Shown here: positions 11,050 to 21,115 of the stretch, in pieces
Layout of the letters: each line of letters opens with the position of its first letter
Position numbering within the stretch: the first letter of the stretch is position 1
Assembly: GCF_905171775.1 (NCBI RefSeq)
Contig: NC_053490.1
Location: 159,129,969-159,193,968, forward strand
Length of the DNA stretch: 64,000 nucleotides
Direction: 5' to 3'
Source of the DNA: Rana temporaria
Taxonomy: Eukaryota > Chordata > Amphibia > Anura > Ranidae
The notes under the pieces: generated by a model
Databases searched by the model: none
What the model saw: only the letters and a program-made list of their open reading frames with translations
What the model was told of the DNA's origin: nothing
Translations under genes and position numbers: made by a program

Positions 11050-11822
11050 CAGGGCCGGATTTGCTCTCCCTGCCGCCCCAAGGCCAGGTTCCGCAATGCA
11101 CCCCCTCCCTGTCAACCGAATCACCCCCCAAATCAACGGAGAATGGCAACCGGGTGGCAGGGGCGGCACAGTTTTTTTTTTACTTTTTATTTATTTGTAG
11201 CTTGTCGTTTACTTTTTTTTTATTTTTGTATAATTTTCTTATTATTTTTAATATTATTTTTCTTATTCTTTAATCTTTAATATTTTTTTTATTTTATTAA
11301 TTTAATTATTATTTCTTATTATTATTTTTTTTATATTTTTTTATAAAAAAATCCACTCAACTGTATTGCTATCACACAGGAGAAAACAATTCCCTGAGTG
11401 ATAGTAATTGAAGGTGACAGGTTCTCTTTATTGACCCTGTCACCTCCAAAGCACTGTGCTAGAACTCCTGTCACAGCTGAGATTATAAGAGCACAGCTCA
11501 CCCCTCTCACTGTGTACATCAGCGGCAGGGACAGGAGACAGGTTTGGCGGCCGGGGGGAGGACGGAGTCCTGAAGACAGAGCCAGCAGAGAGAAGTATGT
11601 GGGGGGGGGGGGACGGACGGACATTTTACAAGTGATTTCGGCGACATTGCTGCAATCACTTGTTAACGAGCGAGCGGATTCCCCCACACTACATTTAGTC
11701 CTGCTAGGAAGCAACTTGCCTACCTTAACTGTATGTTCCGGGCATCAGGGGACTCCATGCCGCTGCCGCCCGTCTGCGCCCTGAGGCCTGGCCTAGGTGG
11801 CCTTGTGGGAAATCCGGGCTTG
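11050..11822. mobile_element. hAT MITE nested in the Harbinger element
   Basis: Eight-base duplication ggcgtaat at 11042-11049 and 11823-11830. Ends cagggccggattt and aaatccgggcttg are inverted with a few mismatches. It contains T-rich low-complexity sequence (11170-11350) and a G-run near 11600. No coding sequence. Confidence 0.82.
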
Positions 11823-12197
11823 GGCGTAATGCAACGTATATGCGCTACGCCGGCATAAGTCGGAGAGCAAAATAGATGATTCACAAAGCACTTGCTCTCC
11901 AATTTGCGCCGGCCGAACCTAAATTTGAAGGTGTAAGCCGGTGTAAGTGTAAGTGGGTGTTAACTTATGCAAACGATTGTCTGAGCGTGGTGCAGTGGCT
12001 TACGGAGCTTCAACGGAGCATGCGCAGTGATGTCTAAGTCGGATTGATTTCTTGTGCGCATGCGCGCAACTAGGTCGGCCGATCTTTCCGTTGTACGCCG
12101 GCCTATTGCCCAGACATGCGTCCGTCCGACGCAAAATTACATCCTGCTTTTTCCCCCCCTGAGCAAGGTAATTTTGCTGGTGGCTTGTTTTTTCTGG

Positions 12198-13548
12198 ATG
12201 ATGTCTGCTCCCATCAGCAAACGGAAAAAGAACTTTACTGCACAGGAGAGGGCAATAATCTTTTCTGGCATGGAGGAGTTTGATCGGTACCTCCATGGTC
12301 CGGAGAGTAGGGATACCACCCGTGCCAGGAAACAAGAGATCCTGGACATTATTGCCACTCAGGTGAATGCCCTTGGCAATGTCCCCCGCTGCGGAAAGGA
12401 CATTAATAAAAAAATTAATGACCTGCAGCTCCGTGTGCGGGAGAAGCTTGCTAAAATTATGAAGCACCAGACTGGCACTGGGGGTGGACCACCCTGCAAT
12501 ATAGAACTGACCCCGGAGGATGAGAGGGTCGCCTGGTGTCTGCATAGGGAGCAGGTGGAGGGAGTTGAGAGGTTTGATTCCCGGGATGATGCCTCGAGGT
12601 AAGTGTGTTTTATATTCCCTATCTGGTGTGTAGCATGTGTGGGGGTGGTTGGGAACATGAGACAAGTGTGTGGGTTCCCCAACATGTGACTGCTTTATGT
12701 CATCCACAGATGTGCAGGAGGGAGCGGGCCCATATGGTGTCGGTGGTTGTCCCACCACATCTTCCGAGGAGCAGCCTCAGCAAGACCCCCAAGATGCTGC
12801 GGTGGTGGGGAGTGTCCACACTTCTCCTCTTGAGGAGGTGGTGGAGGAGTCTGTGTACCTTGGCCAGATCGGCCTCATTATAGAGGAGGCTATTTTGATG
12901 GCTGGGCCCTCTCATACATCCACCTTCATCAGGGAAAGCCCCTCTGTTTCTCCCACCAGCAGGGGAACCACCTCAAGGGGCTCACCCTACACCCGCTCAA
13001 TCGCCTCTTCTGCCCCAAGAAAGGCGACCAGGAAGACGAGGGGTGTAGCCGTTAATGTCCAGGACCAAATAGCCCTGGACCAGAGCCAGCAGACCCGGCA
13101 TATGGGGGAGATAGCCGGGCACCTGGAGCAGATGGCTCATAATGCAGGCCAAATCCAGGAGGCAGTGCAGGAGGTGAGCTGCAACAGCTCTGCAGTGGCC
13201 ACCTGTGTGGTTGACCTGCAGGCCAACACTGTCACCATGGTTGGCAAGGTGGATAGCCTTATTGAGACTGTAAAGGCCAACACAGCTGCCATACAGGAGG
13301 AGGGGAGACGGAGGCAACAAAATGAGAGGGCTAATCTCACCCACCAGCTGAGGATGCAGGCCCAGACCAACCTGGTCCTCAGCCGGATTGCGGTGGCCTT
13401 GGAGGGCAGGCAGCCATCACCTGCCAGGAGTGGCCCACCCGGGGATGAGTCACCTCCAGATGTCCCACCCCCCCCACCCCAGGCTCCCCCCAGGCAGCTG
13501 AGGAGCCAGAGAGGTGCCGGCAGGCGCAGCCGCCGTCAGGCAAGATAA
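12198..13548 (+). CDS. Harbinger MYB/SANT-like DNA-binding protein
   Basis: Two exons. Exon 1 (12198-12598, start MMSAPISKRKKNFTAQERA) holds a trihelix MYB/SANT-like domain at about residues 12-90: FTAQERAIIFSGMEEF, then ILDIIATQVNALG and DINKKINDLQLRVREKLAKI. In this superfamily the second protein binds subterminal DNA and helps bring the transposase to it. A strong donor (gaggtaagt, 12599) and acceptor (catccacag, ending 12709) bound a 111-bp intron. Exon 2 (12710-13548) is open: acidic and Ser/Gln-rich, then a helical coiled-coil-like stretch with LEQMAHNAGQIQEAVQEV, then proline and arginine-rich ending at QAR plus stop. Oddity: exon 1 leaves two bases and exon 2's open frame also brings two, so the join is out by one base. 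Either a small indel exists or another splice site is used. Confidence 0.75.
12599..12709 (+). other. Predicted intron in the MYB-like gene
   Basis: GTAAGT at 12599-12604 and CACAG at 12705-12709. The exon 1 frame meets a stop at 12600-12602 if unspliced, which supports splicing. Confidence 0.65.
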
Positions 13549-13971
13549 TTGCCTTTTTTTCATTATTTTTGTTTTCTATACTCAGGTCATGAGTTTATTT
13601 TTGTTTACTATACTCAGGTCATGAGTTTATTTTATTTTTTTAATATGCTCAGGTGATGCATTTTTCTAATTTTGAAAGCACACAGTGAGGAGTGCTGCTA
13701 CAGTGTGACTGGTGTGTGAATGATGGTGACACTCCTGCCAGTAAGGTTCGTCATCCTCAGTCGTTGGGGATAAGTGATCCCCACGACCCGTGTGAATGGT
13801 GTATGAATGTACAGCGACATAATTGGAGCCTTGGCGTGGCGTTGCTGCTCCCAAGTACCGTCTGGTGTACTTTGGTCTAATCCAATTTGATGAGGATGTG
13901 GGGTGTGTGTGCTAGGGACCACAGTGGTGTGCATGCATGCATTCTCCTTGTGCCATGATGAATGTGTGTGT
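13549..13971. other. Intergenic part of the Harbinger element
   Basis: Non-coding region between the converging 3' ends. A short tandem duplication (actcaggtcatgagtttatt) is present at 13579-13630. Confidence 0.6.
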
Positions 13972-15290
13972 TTAACGTGCAAACATGTCTTCTGTGAGGC
14001 GTCTTCTGACTGCTGCTCCCACAGCAGACGGGGTATCCTCGGTTAGGGGGGGATTGCGTGGTTCGGGGGTCAGGTCATCACGTAGCTCAATCTCCAGGCC
14101 CTTTCTCATGACGAAGTTGTGCAGAATGCAACATGCCCCGATGATCTGGCACACAAAGTTTGGGGAATACAACAGGGTACCCCCAGACTTATCCAGGCAT
14201 CGGAAACGGGACTTCAGGAGGCCAAATGTGCGTTCCACCACTCCACGGGTACGTGTGTCTGCAGCATTGTATCTTTGCTCTCCTGGGGTTTGGGGAGTCC
14301 GGTATGGAGTCATGAGATGGGGTCCAAGTGCATATGCAGAGTCACCTGGAAGGGAAAAGACAGGAGGATGTTAATCATGCATGTGCCCCTCGTGATGTCT
14401 GCATTATGGGGGCGGACAGTCATGCCTGACACCCATGTCACTCACCAACCAGCCAGCTGTCCCCATACATGTTCTGTTCAAAATCTGTTGGGATGTTGCT
14501 TTGACGGTATATGAAGCTGTCATGGCTGGACCCTGGGTGTTTGGCACGGACGTGCCATATGAGGCATTGGGCATCGGCTATCACCTGTACGTTGATGGAA
14601 TGCCAATGCTTACGATTGCGGTATATGTGCTCTGTCTCACGGGGGGGGGGGGGGCCGTAGTGCCACATGTGTGCAATCAATGGCCCCCACAGTGCGTGGG
14701 AATCCTGCAATTCTGTAGAAATCCTCCATTGCCTTCAGCCGCAGATGCTCCTGGGTGGGTCTGATGAAGTGGTGGGACATGCGTCTGAGGATTGCTGGGA
14801 CAACCTGGTGCACGCATCTGCTCATGCTGGTTTGTGACATCCCAGACATGACTCCACTTGTACGCTGAAAAGATCCACTGGCGAGGAAATGGAGTGTTGC
14901 CAGTACCTTGACCAGTGGCTGCACTGCATGTGCACGATGTGTCTTGCTGGTGATGTCATCATGCAGGGTTCTTGCTATTTCCTGGATGGCATCAGGGCTG
15001 AATCTGAAGATGCTATACACCTCAGAATCACCCATGCCAAAGATGTTCATGCGCATTCGGTATATCCTCTCCCGTGCCCTCCTACGAGTCGGTGGACCCA
15101 TTAGTAGTGCTAGGAGCACGCCTGCCCCTGGCATGTTGGCACACAGATGTGTTGTCCTGCAAGTGTGGGTGCTCAGCTCGTCCGTAACGCTGCTGTAGCT
15201 GCTCTCCAGCTGACCTGTGTCCGTCTGGTGCAAAGTTATTCCACCTTTTTGATGGAATAACTTTAGGCCTGACATACGACTTGCGCGCAC
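13972..15290 (-). pseudogene. Harbinger DDE transposase with one frame break
   Basis: Catalyses cut-and-paste excision and integration in PIF/Harbinger elements. Exon 1 starts at or downstream of 15290; a plausible start is MGPPTRRRARERIYR near 15104. Readable motifs: FRFSPDAIQEI, LATLHFLASGSFQR (helix-turn-helix-like), then the DDE nuclease with GAIDCTHVAL (D1), HPGSSHDSFIY (D2) and GVVERTFGLLKSRF (E). A 100-bp intron at 14346-14445 has a GTGAGT donor and TTCCAG acceptor and joins LVG to DSAYALGP in frame. The last exon ends MFAR plus stop at 13972-13974. The only disabling change I see is a run of 14 C residues (14641-14654) just after D1: thirteen would be in frame with the following RETEHIYRNRK. 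A sequencing or assembly slip there is possible, in which case the protein is intact. Confidence 0.88.
14346..14445 (-). other. Intron in the Harbinger transposase gene
   Basis: On the minus strand GTGAGT begins at 14445 and a pyrimidine-rich tract ends in TTCCAG at 14346. Splicing restores one continuous frame across a codon split after its first base. Confidence 0.8.
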
Positions 15291-15574
15291 CAGGCTTAGC
15301 CTGCGTTGGGCACACTTACATGCGAGAATCGGCGTATCTCCTTCATTTGCATATTTGAATAGGAAATCAATGCGAGCAGAAGATGCATCGCGCCTAAATA
15401 TACGCCCAAGTTAGGCCGGCGTAGAAAAGTTGCGTCGGTCGGAGGAAGCCTATTTTCAGGCGTATCTTGTTCTGTGGGTACAGAACAAAAATGCGCCGGC
15501 GCATATTTACACTTACGCCGCGTATCTGTAGATAAGCCGGCCTAACTCTTTCTGGATCTAGCTATCAAAAAGCA

Positions 15575-15690
15575 ATTACAAGTGGGTGCCTCCATCTAGG
15601 TGTAGCAATTTATTTAAAAAAAAGACAATACAAATTTGCTGACTAGGTAAAAGTGGATCATGACTTGTCATAAACCCATTGTAACAGGCG
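15575..15690 (+). repeat. Left half of a distant inverted pair (with 32190-32310)
   Basis: Sequence ccatctaggtgtag followed by atttatttaaaa and taaaagtggatca recurs inverted at 32190-32310. The pair brackets the whole 15.9-30.1 kb hAT nest. The partner lies in a Penelope-like tail, so this may be another copy of that tail rather than the terminus of one host element. Confidence 0.6.
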
Positions 15691-15935
15691 CTGCGCACGC
15701 CCGTTCCCTTACTAATATACAGGCGCTTTCAGTGCCGTAATGCGTTCCATGCTGGAACGCATACGGCGCTCGCGCAGTGACGTCATCGCCCGGCGCCGCC
15801 ATGCGCCCTTTTTGAAATCAGTGCAATGCACTGCACCTGATCTCCTGCCTATAAAGGCTTTCAATGGAGATACAGCCGGGGGTTCTATTATTGTCAGCCG
15901 TAGCTCGGCCTACGCTACAGACATGGATGCCTTTA
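15691..15935. other. GC-rich stretch of unknown origin
   Basis: Rich in gcgct/cgcgc words, including a short hairpin (gcgttccatgctggaacgc), and a TATA-like cctataaagg at 15848. It continues after the hAT at 30132 (accaaacaacgctc), so the hAT split it. Confidence 0.4.
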
Positions 15936-16439
15936 CTCCCCATTAGGGATGAGCTTCATGTTCGAGTCGAAATACGAACTTTACGGGCCGTTCGCGCAAA
16001 ATTCAAGTGGCTCGGCACGGCACATAATTCACTGCGGCATCGCAGTGAATTGCTGGCTGATGATTGGCCAAGCATGCACTTTGACCCGCATGCTTGGCCA
16101 ATCACAGCGCGCAAATAACGGAGAGCCATAATTGGCCAAAGCCAGGATGGCTTTGGCCAATTATGGCTCAGGCGGTTTAGTACACGCCCCACACTATAAA
16201 AGGCCACCTGCAGGTCGGCCTTGTGTAGTGTGTTGCCGCAATGGTTAAAGACAGACAGAGAGAGACAGTGTAATTTTTACTAGGTAGATAGAGCAGGCAG
16301 GCTAGTCAGTTAAAGTTACAGTGTTTAGAGGATATATATGCATCCCAGGTGTTGTACATATATTTATACACTGTATAGTTTAGCTAGATCAGCTATTCCT
16401 AATTTACTGGCAGGCAGGTGATTGTGCTAGCTGCAGTAT

Positions 16440-16850
16440 TCTCACGTGGTGTATTGCCTGTGTCCTCTGCAGTGTGCACCATATAGCTACGTGGTTTGTG
16501 TACTGCCATTGTCCTCTGTAGTTTGCACCTAAAGCTACTTGGTGTGTACTGCCCCTGTGCTCTGTAGTTTGCACCTAAAGCTACTTGGTGTGTACTGCTC
16601 GTGTGCTCTGTAGTTTGCACCTAAAGCTACTTGGTGTGTACTGCATGTGTCCTCTGTAGTTTGCACCTAAAGCTACTTGGTGTGTACTGCATGTGTCCTC
16701 TGTAGTTTGCACCTAAAGCTACTTGGTGTGTACTGCCCGTGTCCTCTGTAGTTTGTACCTAAAGCTACTTGGTGTGTACTGCATGTGTCTTCTGTAGTTT
16801 GCACCTAAAGCTACTTGGTGTGTACTGCCCGTGTCCTCTACAGACCATTA
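16440..16850 (+). repeat. 46-bp minisatellite upstream of the hAT 1 transposase
   Basis: About eight to nine copies of a 46-bp unit containing gctacttggtgtgtactgc and tctgtagtttgcacctaaa, with a spacing of 46 bases where I measured it (16534 to 16580). It lies directly before the transposase start. Confidence 0.9.
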
Positions 16851-16851
16851 G

Positions 16852-18052
16852 TATGTCTGGAAGGACAACAAGGAGAGGCAGAGAGTCACGAGGGCAAGGA
16901 GGCTCTATGTCTAGAGGCAACAGTGCTGGTCGTGGACACGATGCATCCTCATCAGCACGTGACCGTTGGACACACTCGTCCTTGTTTTCGGCAGCTGGCC
17001 GTGTTGAGCCGCAACATGCTGAAGACTTGGTAGAGTGGATGACCAAGCCGTACTCACCCAGGCTCAGAGTACTTTGTCTGGCAAAGCAGCTTCCAAGGCG
17101 TCCTCTTCCCTCTGCTCAATGGCATGAGTCACTCCTTCCCTAGCCCCATCATGTCCTCTTGAGGAGTCCCCCGAACTGTTTGACCACAGTGTTGGGTACA
17201 TGCTGCATGAGGATGCGCAGCGTTTTGAAGGCTCCGATGATGGTACACAGATAGTGGAAGGCAGTAAGGTGAGCCCAGAGAGAGGGGGTGCCCAAGAAGG
17301 ACAGCAATCTGGCAGTCATGTTCCCCCAGCTGCAGCATACTGCCAGATTTTCTACAGTGATGAGGAGGGAGGGGATGATGAGGTCACTGACTCTACATGG
17401 GTGCCTGATAGGAGAGAGGAGGAGGAGGCACAGGCACATCTCCAATGAGGCAGGATGCCCTCCAGGGGCCAGCTTAAGGGCAGCACACCGACTGCATCAC
17501 AACGCAGAGCTACGCATATGCAGGGCGCTGCTGTGTCTCAGCTTTATTCCAAAAGTTCTTTGGTGTGGGCCGTTTTTGAGACGAGTGCATCAGATCGCAC
17601 CGCTGCTATTTGCAACATATGTCTCAAGCGTATCTCGCGTGGCCAAAACATCATCCGCTTGGTCACCACATGCTTGACCAGACATATGTCGACCTGCCAT
17701 GCAGTTTGTTGGCAAGCGTACCTCAAAGACCCACACCAAAGAACAAAGAGGACCTCCCCTTGCCCCTCTTTAGCTGGGATCTCCAACCCCACTATACCCT
17801 CAGTCCTCTCAGTCCACTCTGAAGCCTGCACTGATAGGACTGAAGGTGTACGCAATTGGGCTACTGGCTTGTCCTGTATCCAGCGTTCTTTCAGAACGCA
17901 CATTCAGTGCTCCTGGATGCTTTGTAACTGATCACAGGGTGCGCCTCTCCACCAACTCGGTCGATCGACTGACCTTCATAAATATGAATCAGGCTTGGAT
18001 CACCACCAGCTACCAAGCACCTGATGCTGATGTAACTGAATATTTTTTTTGA
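16852..18052 (+). pseudogene. Internally deleted hAT transposase (BED finger plus hATC end)
   Basis: MSGRTTRRGRESRGQGGSMS opens a Gly/Arg/Ser-rich N-terminus with VEWMTKPYS, comparable to LAEWLTTTT in the relative at 56477. A frameshifted acidic part ends TWVPDRREEEE. A BED-type zinc finger follows near 17555-17700: VWAVFETSASDRTAAICNIC, then LTRHMSTCH (C2H2). The catalytic RNase H core is missing. The text jumps near 17845 to the dimerisation domain ACPVSSVLSERTFSAPGCF, then VRLSTNSVDRLTFINMNQAW, and a stop at 18050-18052. Frameshifts and the core deletion make it a pseudogene. Confidence 0.88.
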
Positions 18053-18179
18053 AATGTCAGATCCCTTCAAGACTGCCTATGATGATGCTGAGTGACTATA
18101 CTGTTATGCTTGCTGAGTGACTATCCTTTGCCTCCTCAATGATCATGCTGATAGCTTGTAAGAACATTTTTGGTTCTGG

Positions 18180-18440
18180 GCACCGCCACCAGTGGCTAAG
18201 GCCCAATTTTTCTGCCCCTGTTTAACAGGGGCGTGTAATTACAATTTTTGATGCAATACTTTGCAGCGGGCTCATTCCTGCGCTCCAACTACAGTATCTG
18301 TGAGGGGTTGCAATGTTGTGGCACCAGCACCAGTGCCTAAGGCCCAATTTTTCTGCCCCTGTTCAACAGGGGCATGCAATTTTAATTATTGATCTAATAT
18401 TTCACAGCAGGGCCCATTCCTGTACCCACCAAGAGTAACT
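18180..18440 (+). repeat. hAT 1 3' tail repeats, left part
   Basis: Units of about 140-160 bp containing ggcccaatttttctgcccct and cccaccaagagtaact. The array resumes at 27463, on the far side of the Penelope insertion. Confidence 0.85.
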
Positions 18441-18636
18441 AGACAATTCTTTCACCGCTCCAGGTGAGCCTCGTAGGTCATTAAGGGTTGTTGAACCACC
18501 AGGGTGCCGGCAATGCTGATTATAGCACATAGACGAAAAAAACTCTGGATAGCCGCACTCCAAAATGACTTAAAATAAAGTTGGTCTTTTATTGTCAAAA
18601 GCACATGCAGACACTGCAAACAACAAGTACAGAATG

Positions 18637-18677
18637 GCCGACGTGTTTCACGCTGCAATTCAGCGCTTAGTCATGGC
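18637..18677 (-). ncRNA. Hammerhead-derived motif, left Penelope copy
   Basis: Minus strand: GCC, ATGACTA, A, stem II GCGCTG/CAGCGT, GAAACACGTC, GGC. Same layout as the copy at 27311, with one change in the stem III loop. Core bases at the CUGANGA box are altered (A for C, U for G), so it is probably inactive. Confidence 0.5.
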
Positions 18678-19139
18678 TAACACAGGTTCACACTAAAATA
18701 ACATATATACCAATACCACCATCATGTGAGAAAACATTCGCCAATGGCGGAGCTGGATCAATCAAATAATTAAACAGTTAATTGCATACATATTCAATCT
18801 GAATCATATAGAGCAGGTGATGTGACCTCCTTTACAATTAACATGTTAAGGTGAGAAAAAGGATGTAAAAAACATGCATATAAATAAGACATGTAAATAA
18901 CAAAAAAACACACCTATATATCCCTTCAAGATTCCAAAGTTATGGAGTAACCATTGTGACCTATGTGTGACTCCACATAAAGTTGCATTTTATGCGCGTG
19001 TTCTAAGTATATTAGAAAAATAAAATGAAATAAAGTTTTCGTGCATTTTGAGAAAACACAACTATTGTACAGATATAAGCACTCCTGTGTAATACTGTGA
19101 AATTCCCCATCAAACCAAGACATAGGAATAAAGATTAAG

Positions 19140-19330
19140 GTGCTTGTAAATTTATATTTTTTATTTTTTATATTTTTTATTTTATATTTTACTATGTATA
19201 TTTTATTAAAATGAAAAAATAATAAAATAATAATAATGAAACAATTTTTATAATAAAAAATTCTAATTCCTATATCTTTATATTGATTCTAATATTTTAT
19301 TTTTATAATTTTATTTTTATATAGTTTATC
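19140..19330. repeat. A/T-rich low-complexity block in the left Penelope 3' region
   Basis: tttttatattttt-type repeats. The mirror block in the right copy is 26650-26840. Confidence 0.8.
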
Positions 19331-21115
19331 AACTGTGTTCCCAATATTTATTCAAAGTGTACAAAAATGTGACTTTAGTGTAATAATTATTATTAATCCT
19401 CCTAAAAGAAGCCTGAGTGAATATAAAATATAATTTATTGTTCCGCAACTGCCGTTTCCGACCTGTGCGATCAAAAAAAAAGTATATGTATACTTACTTA
19501 AAAGGAGGAAAAAAGAAAAGAATGTTTGGAGTGAAAAAAATTGTTGAAAGTGTGAAGTGACCATATAATAATGAGAGAACATGCATATATGGACTTAGTG
19601 CCAACAAATGTCTAGTGGAGGTCGTGGTCTAATACAAAAATTTGATGTCAAACACAGGGTATATATGTCAACTTTATGTCTGTAGCAGTCCAGACACTGC
19701 AGTATACATAGGGTCATAGGCATAAACTATGATATAATTATGTGTCCAGTTTGTATAATTGACCCGAAAAATGCACTAGACACATGCTTCAAATAAATGT
19801 TGTAAAGATCTAGAGATTGCCAAAGGGCAGCTATCAAAATATATGTGCCGACCTCTATAGTATCTAATCATGGGCCGAAAAATAGAAGCATGATGATCGT
19901 GTAGTAGTGCAAGAGTTAATTATCGGGAAACAAAACATGACTCTCCAAAAGGCCGTAAAGGTGTACACCTAATAAAATCAATAGCCTTTTGTATATATAA
20001 ATCCGGATGAGTGTAGAACAAGCCCAAAGGCTTGCCAAGAATGCATCCTGAGAGTATAACAAACCCCTGTGCCCAAAAGTTGATAATTGTTTGCGGCCGG
20101 TGGTTTTCACAACTATAGCCTGATGGAGATGACGATCTAATGTATAAATATGTTTATCAAACACAAAATTAGTGTGTATAAACATTATATCAGCGGTGAT
20201 ATAACACTGCAGGACACCGCAGATAGTCGGTTTGTCAGAAAACCCGATCATGACTCTCCAGAAGGCCAATAAGGTGTAAAACCAATGGAAGCAATAACCC
20301 TGTGTGTGTGCATTCAAATATGTGTAAAACGAAACTAGGAATGGTATCTCGAGTTGGGAAAGGTGTAGTTAAAATGTATGCTGTGAGAGAGAGCATATAG
20401 CTCCTATGAAGAAAGGTGGTGATGGATATTATGTTCTGTAATCTGGGCTTCAGAGAAGCTCCGTCGGAACCGAAGGGAGGTGGTGCGGGTCGGGACACCG
20501 CATGAGAAATATTCTCATATGGTACAAGATATTTTAAGACAAAATGTACAGAGATGAAAGTTGAATGTCAGTTAGCAAAAACAAAATAGATAAAGTTATG
20601 TGGACACTACAATAGTTACTATGTGGCCAACCGATGGACTGAATCAAAGTCCAAGGTAAATGCATCAGTTAAGATATAACAACCTGGGTTGCAAAACTGG
20701 CATTCAAAATAAAGCAAACGTAGCTGTAAAAGCTATAAATATGATCCGACCCGCCCCTCCTCCCCTCCTGGCAGAACCCTTCTGCCTCTCAAAGTGAGTT
20801 TAAATAAGGAACCCGAACAATTATGGATCTAAATGAAAATGAACTTAAGCAAAATAATGCATTCACATCGAACCCATGCAGAAACTCGCCCGTCTATGAG
20901 CCGATATACACATGTGTTGTATGATGTCAATGACATATATGTAAAGACCCAATATACCTGGGTAGGTTATAAATAACAGTCACTGTGTATAAAGTTATGT
21001 ATGTATGTGGAATGAGAAAAAAGGGGGAATGATGTAACTGAAATGATGCAAAGAACATAGAGAAGGGGAGGGCATGTGTGTCCATGAGGGGAGGGAGAAG
21101 GGGGGGTGGCGATAT

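Larger units (their letters stand above)
11006..15564. mobile_element. PIF/Harbinger element with both genes
   Basis: Ends tagctagattcagg at 11006 and ggatctagcta at 15564 are imperfect inverted repeats; flanks TTA and TCA suggest a degraded TWA duplication. Inside lie a MYB/SANT-like gene on the plus strand and a DDE transposase gene on the minus strand, converging at 13.5-14.0 kb, which is the standard two-gene Harbinger plan. A hAT MITE sits in the left end. The ends resemble the MITE at 178-977, which looks like a deletion derivative of a relative. Confidence 0.88.

Noticed and set aside
12000..12758. 252-codon open frame on the minus strand
   Set aside because: Antisense to the MYB-like gene; no family resemblance.
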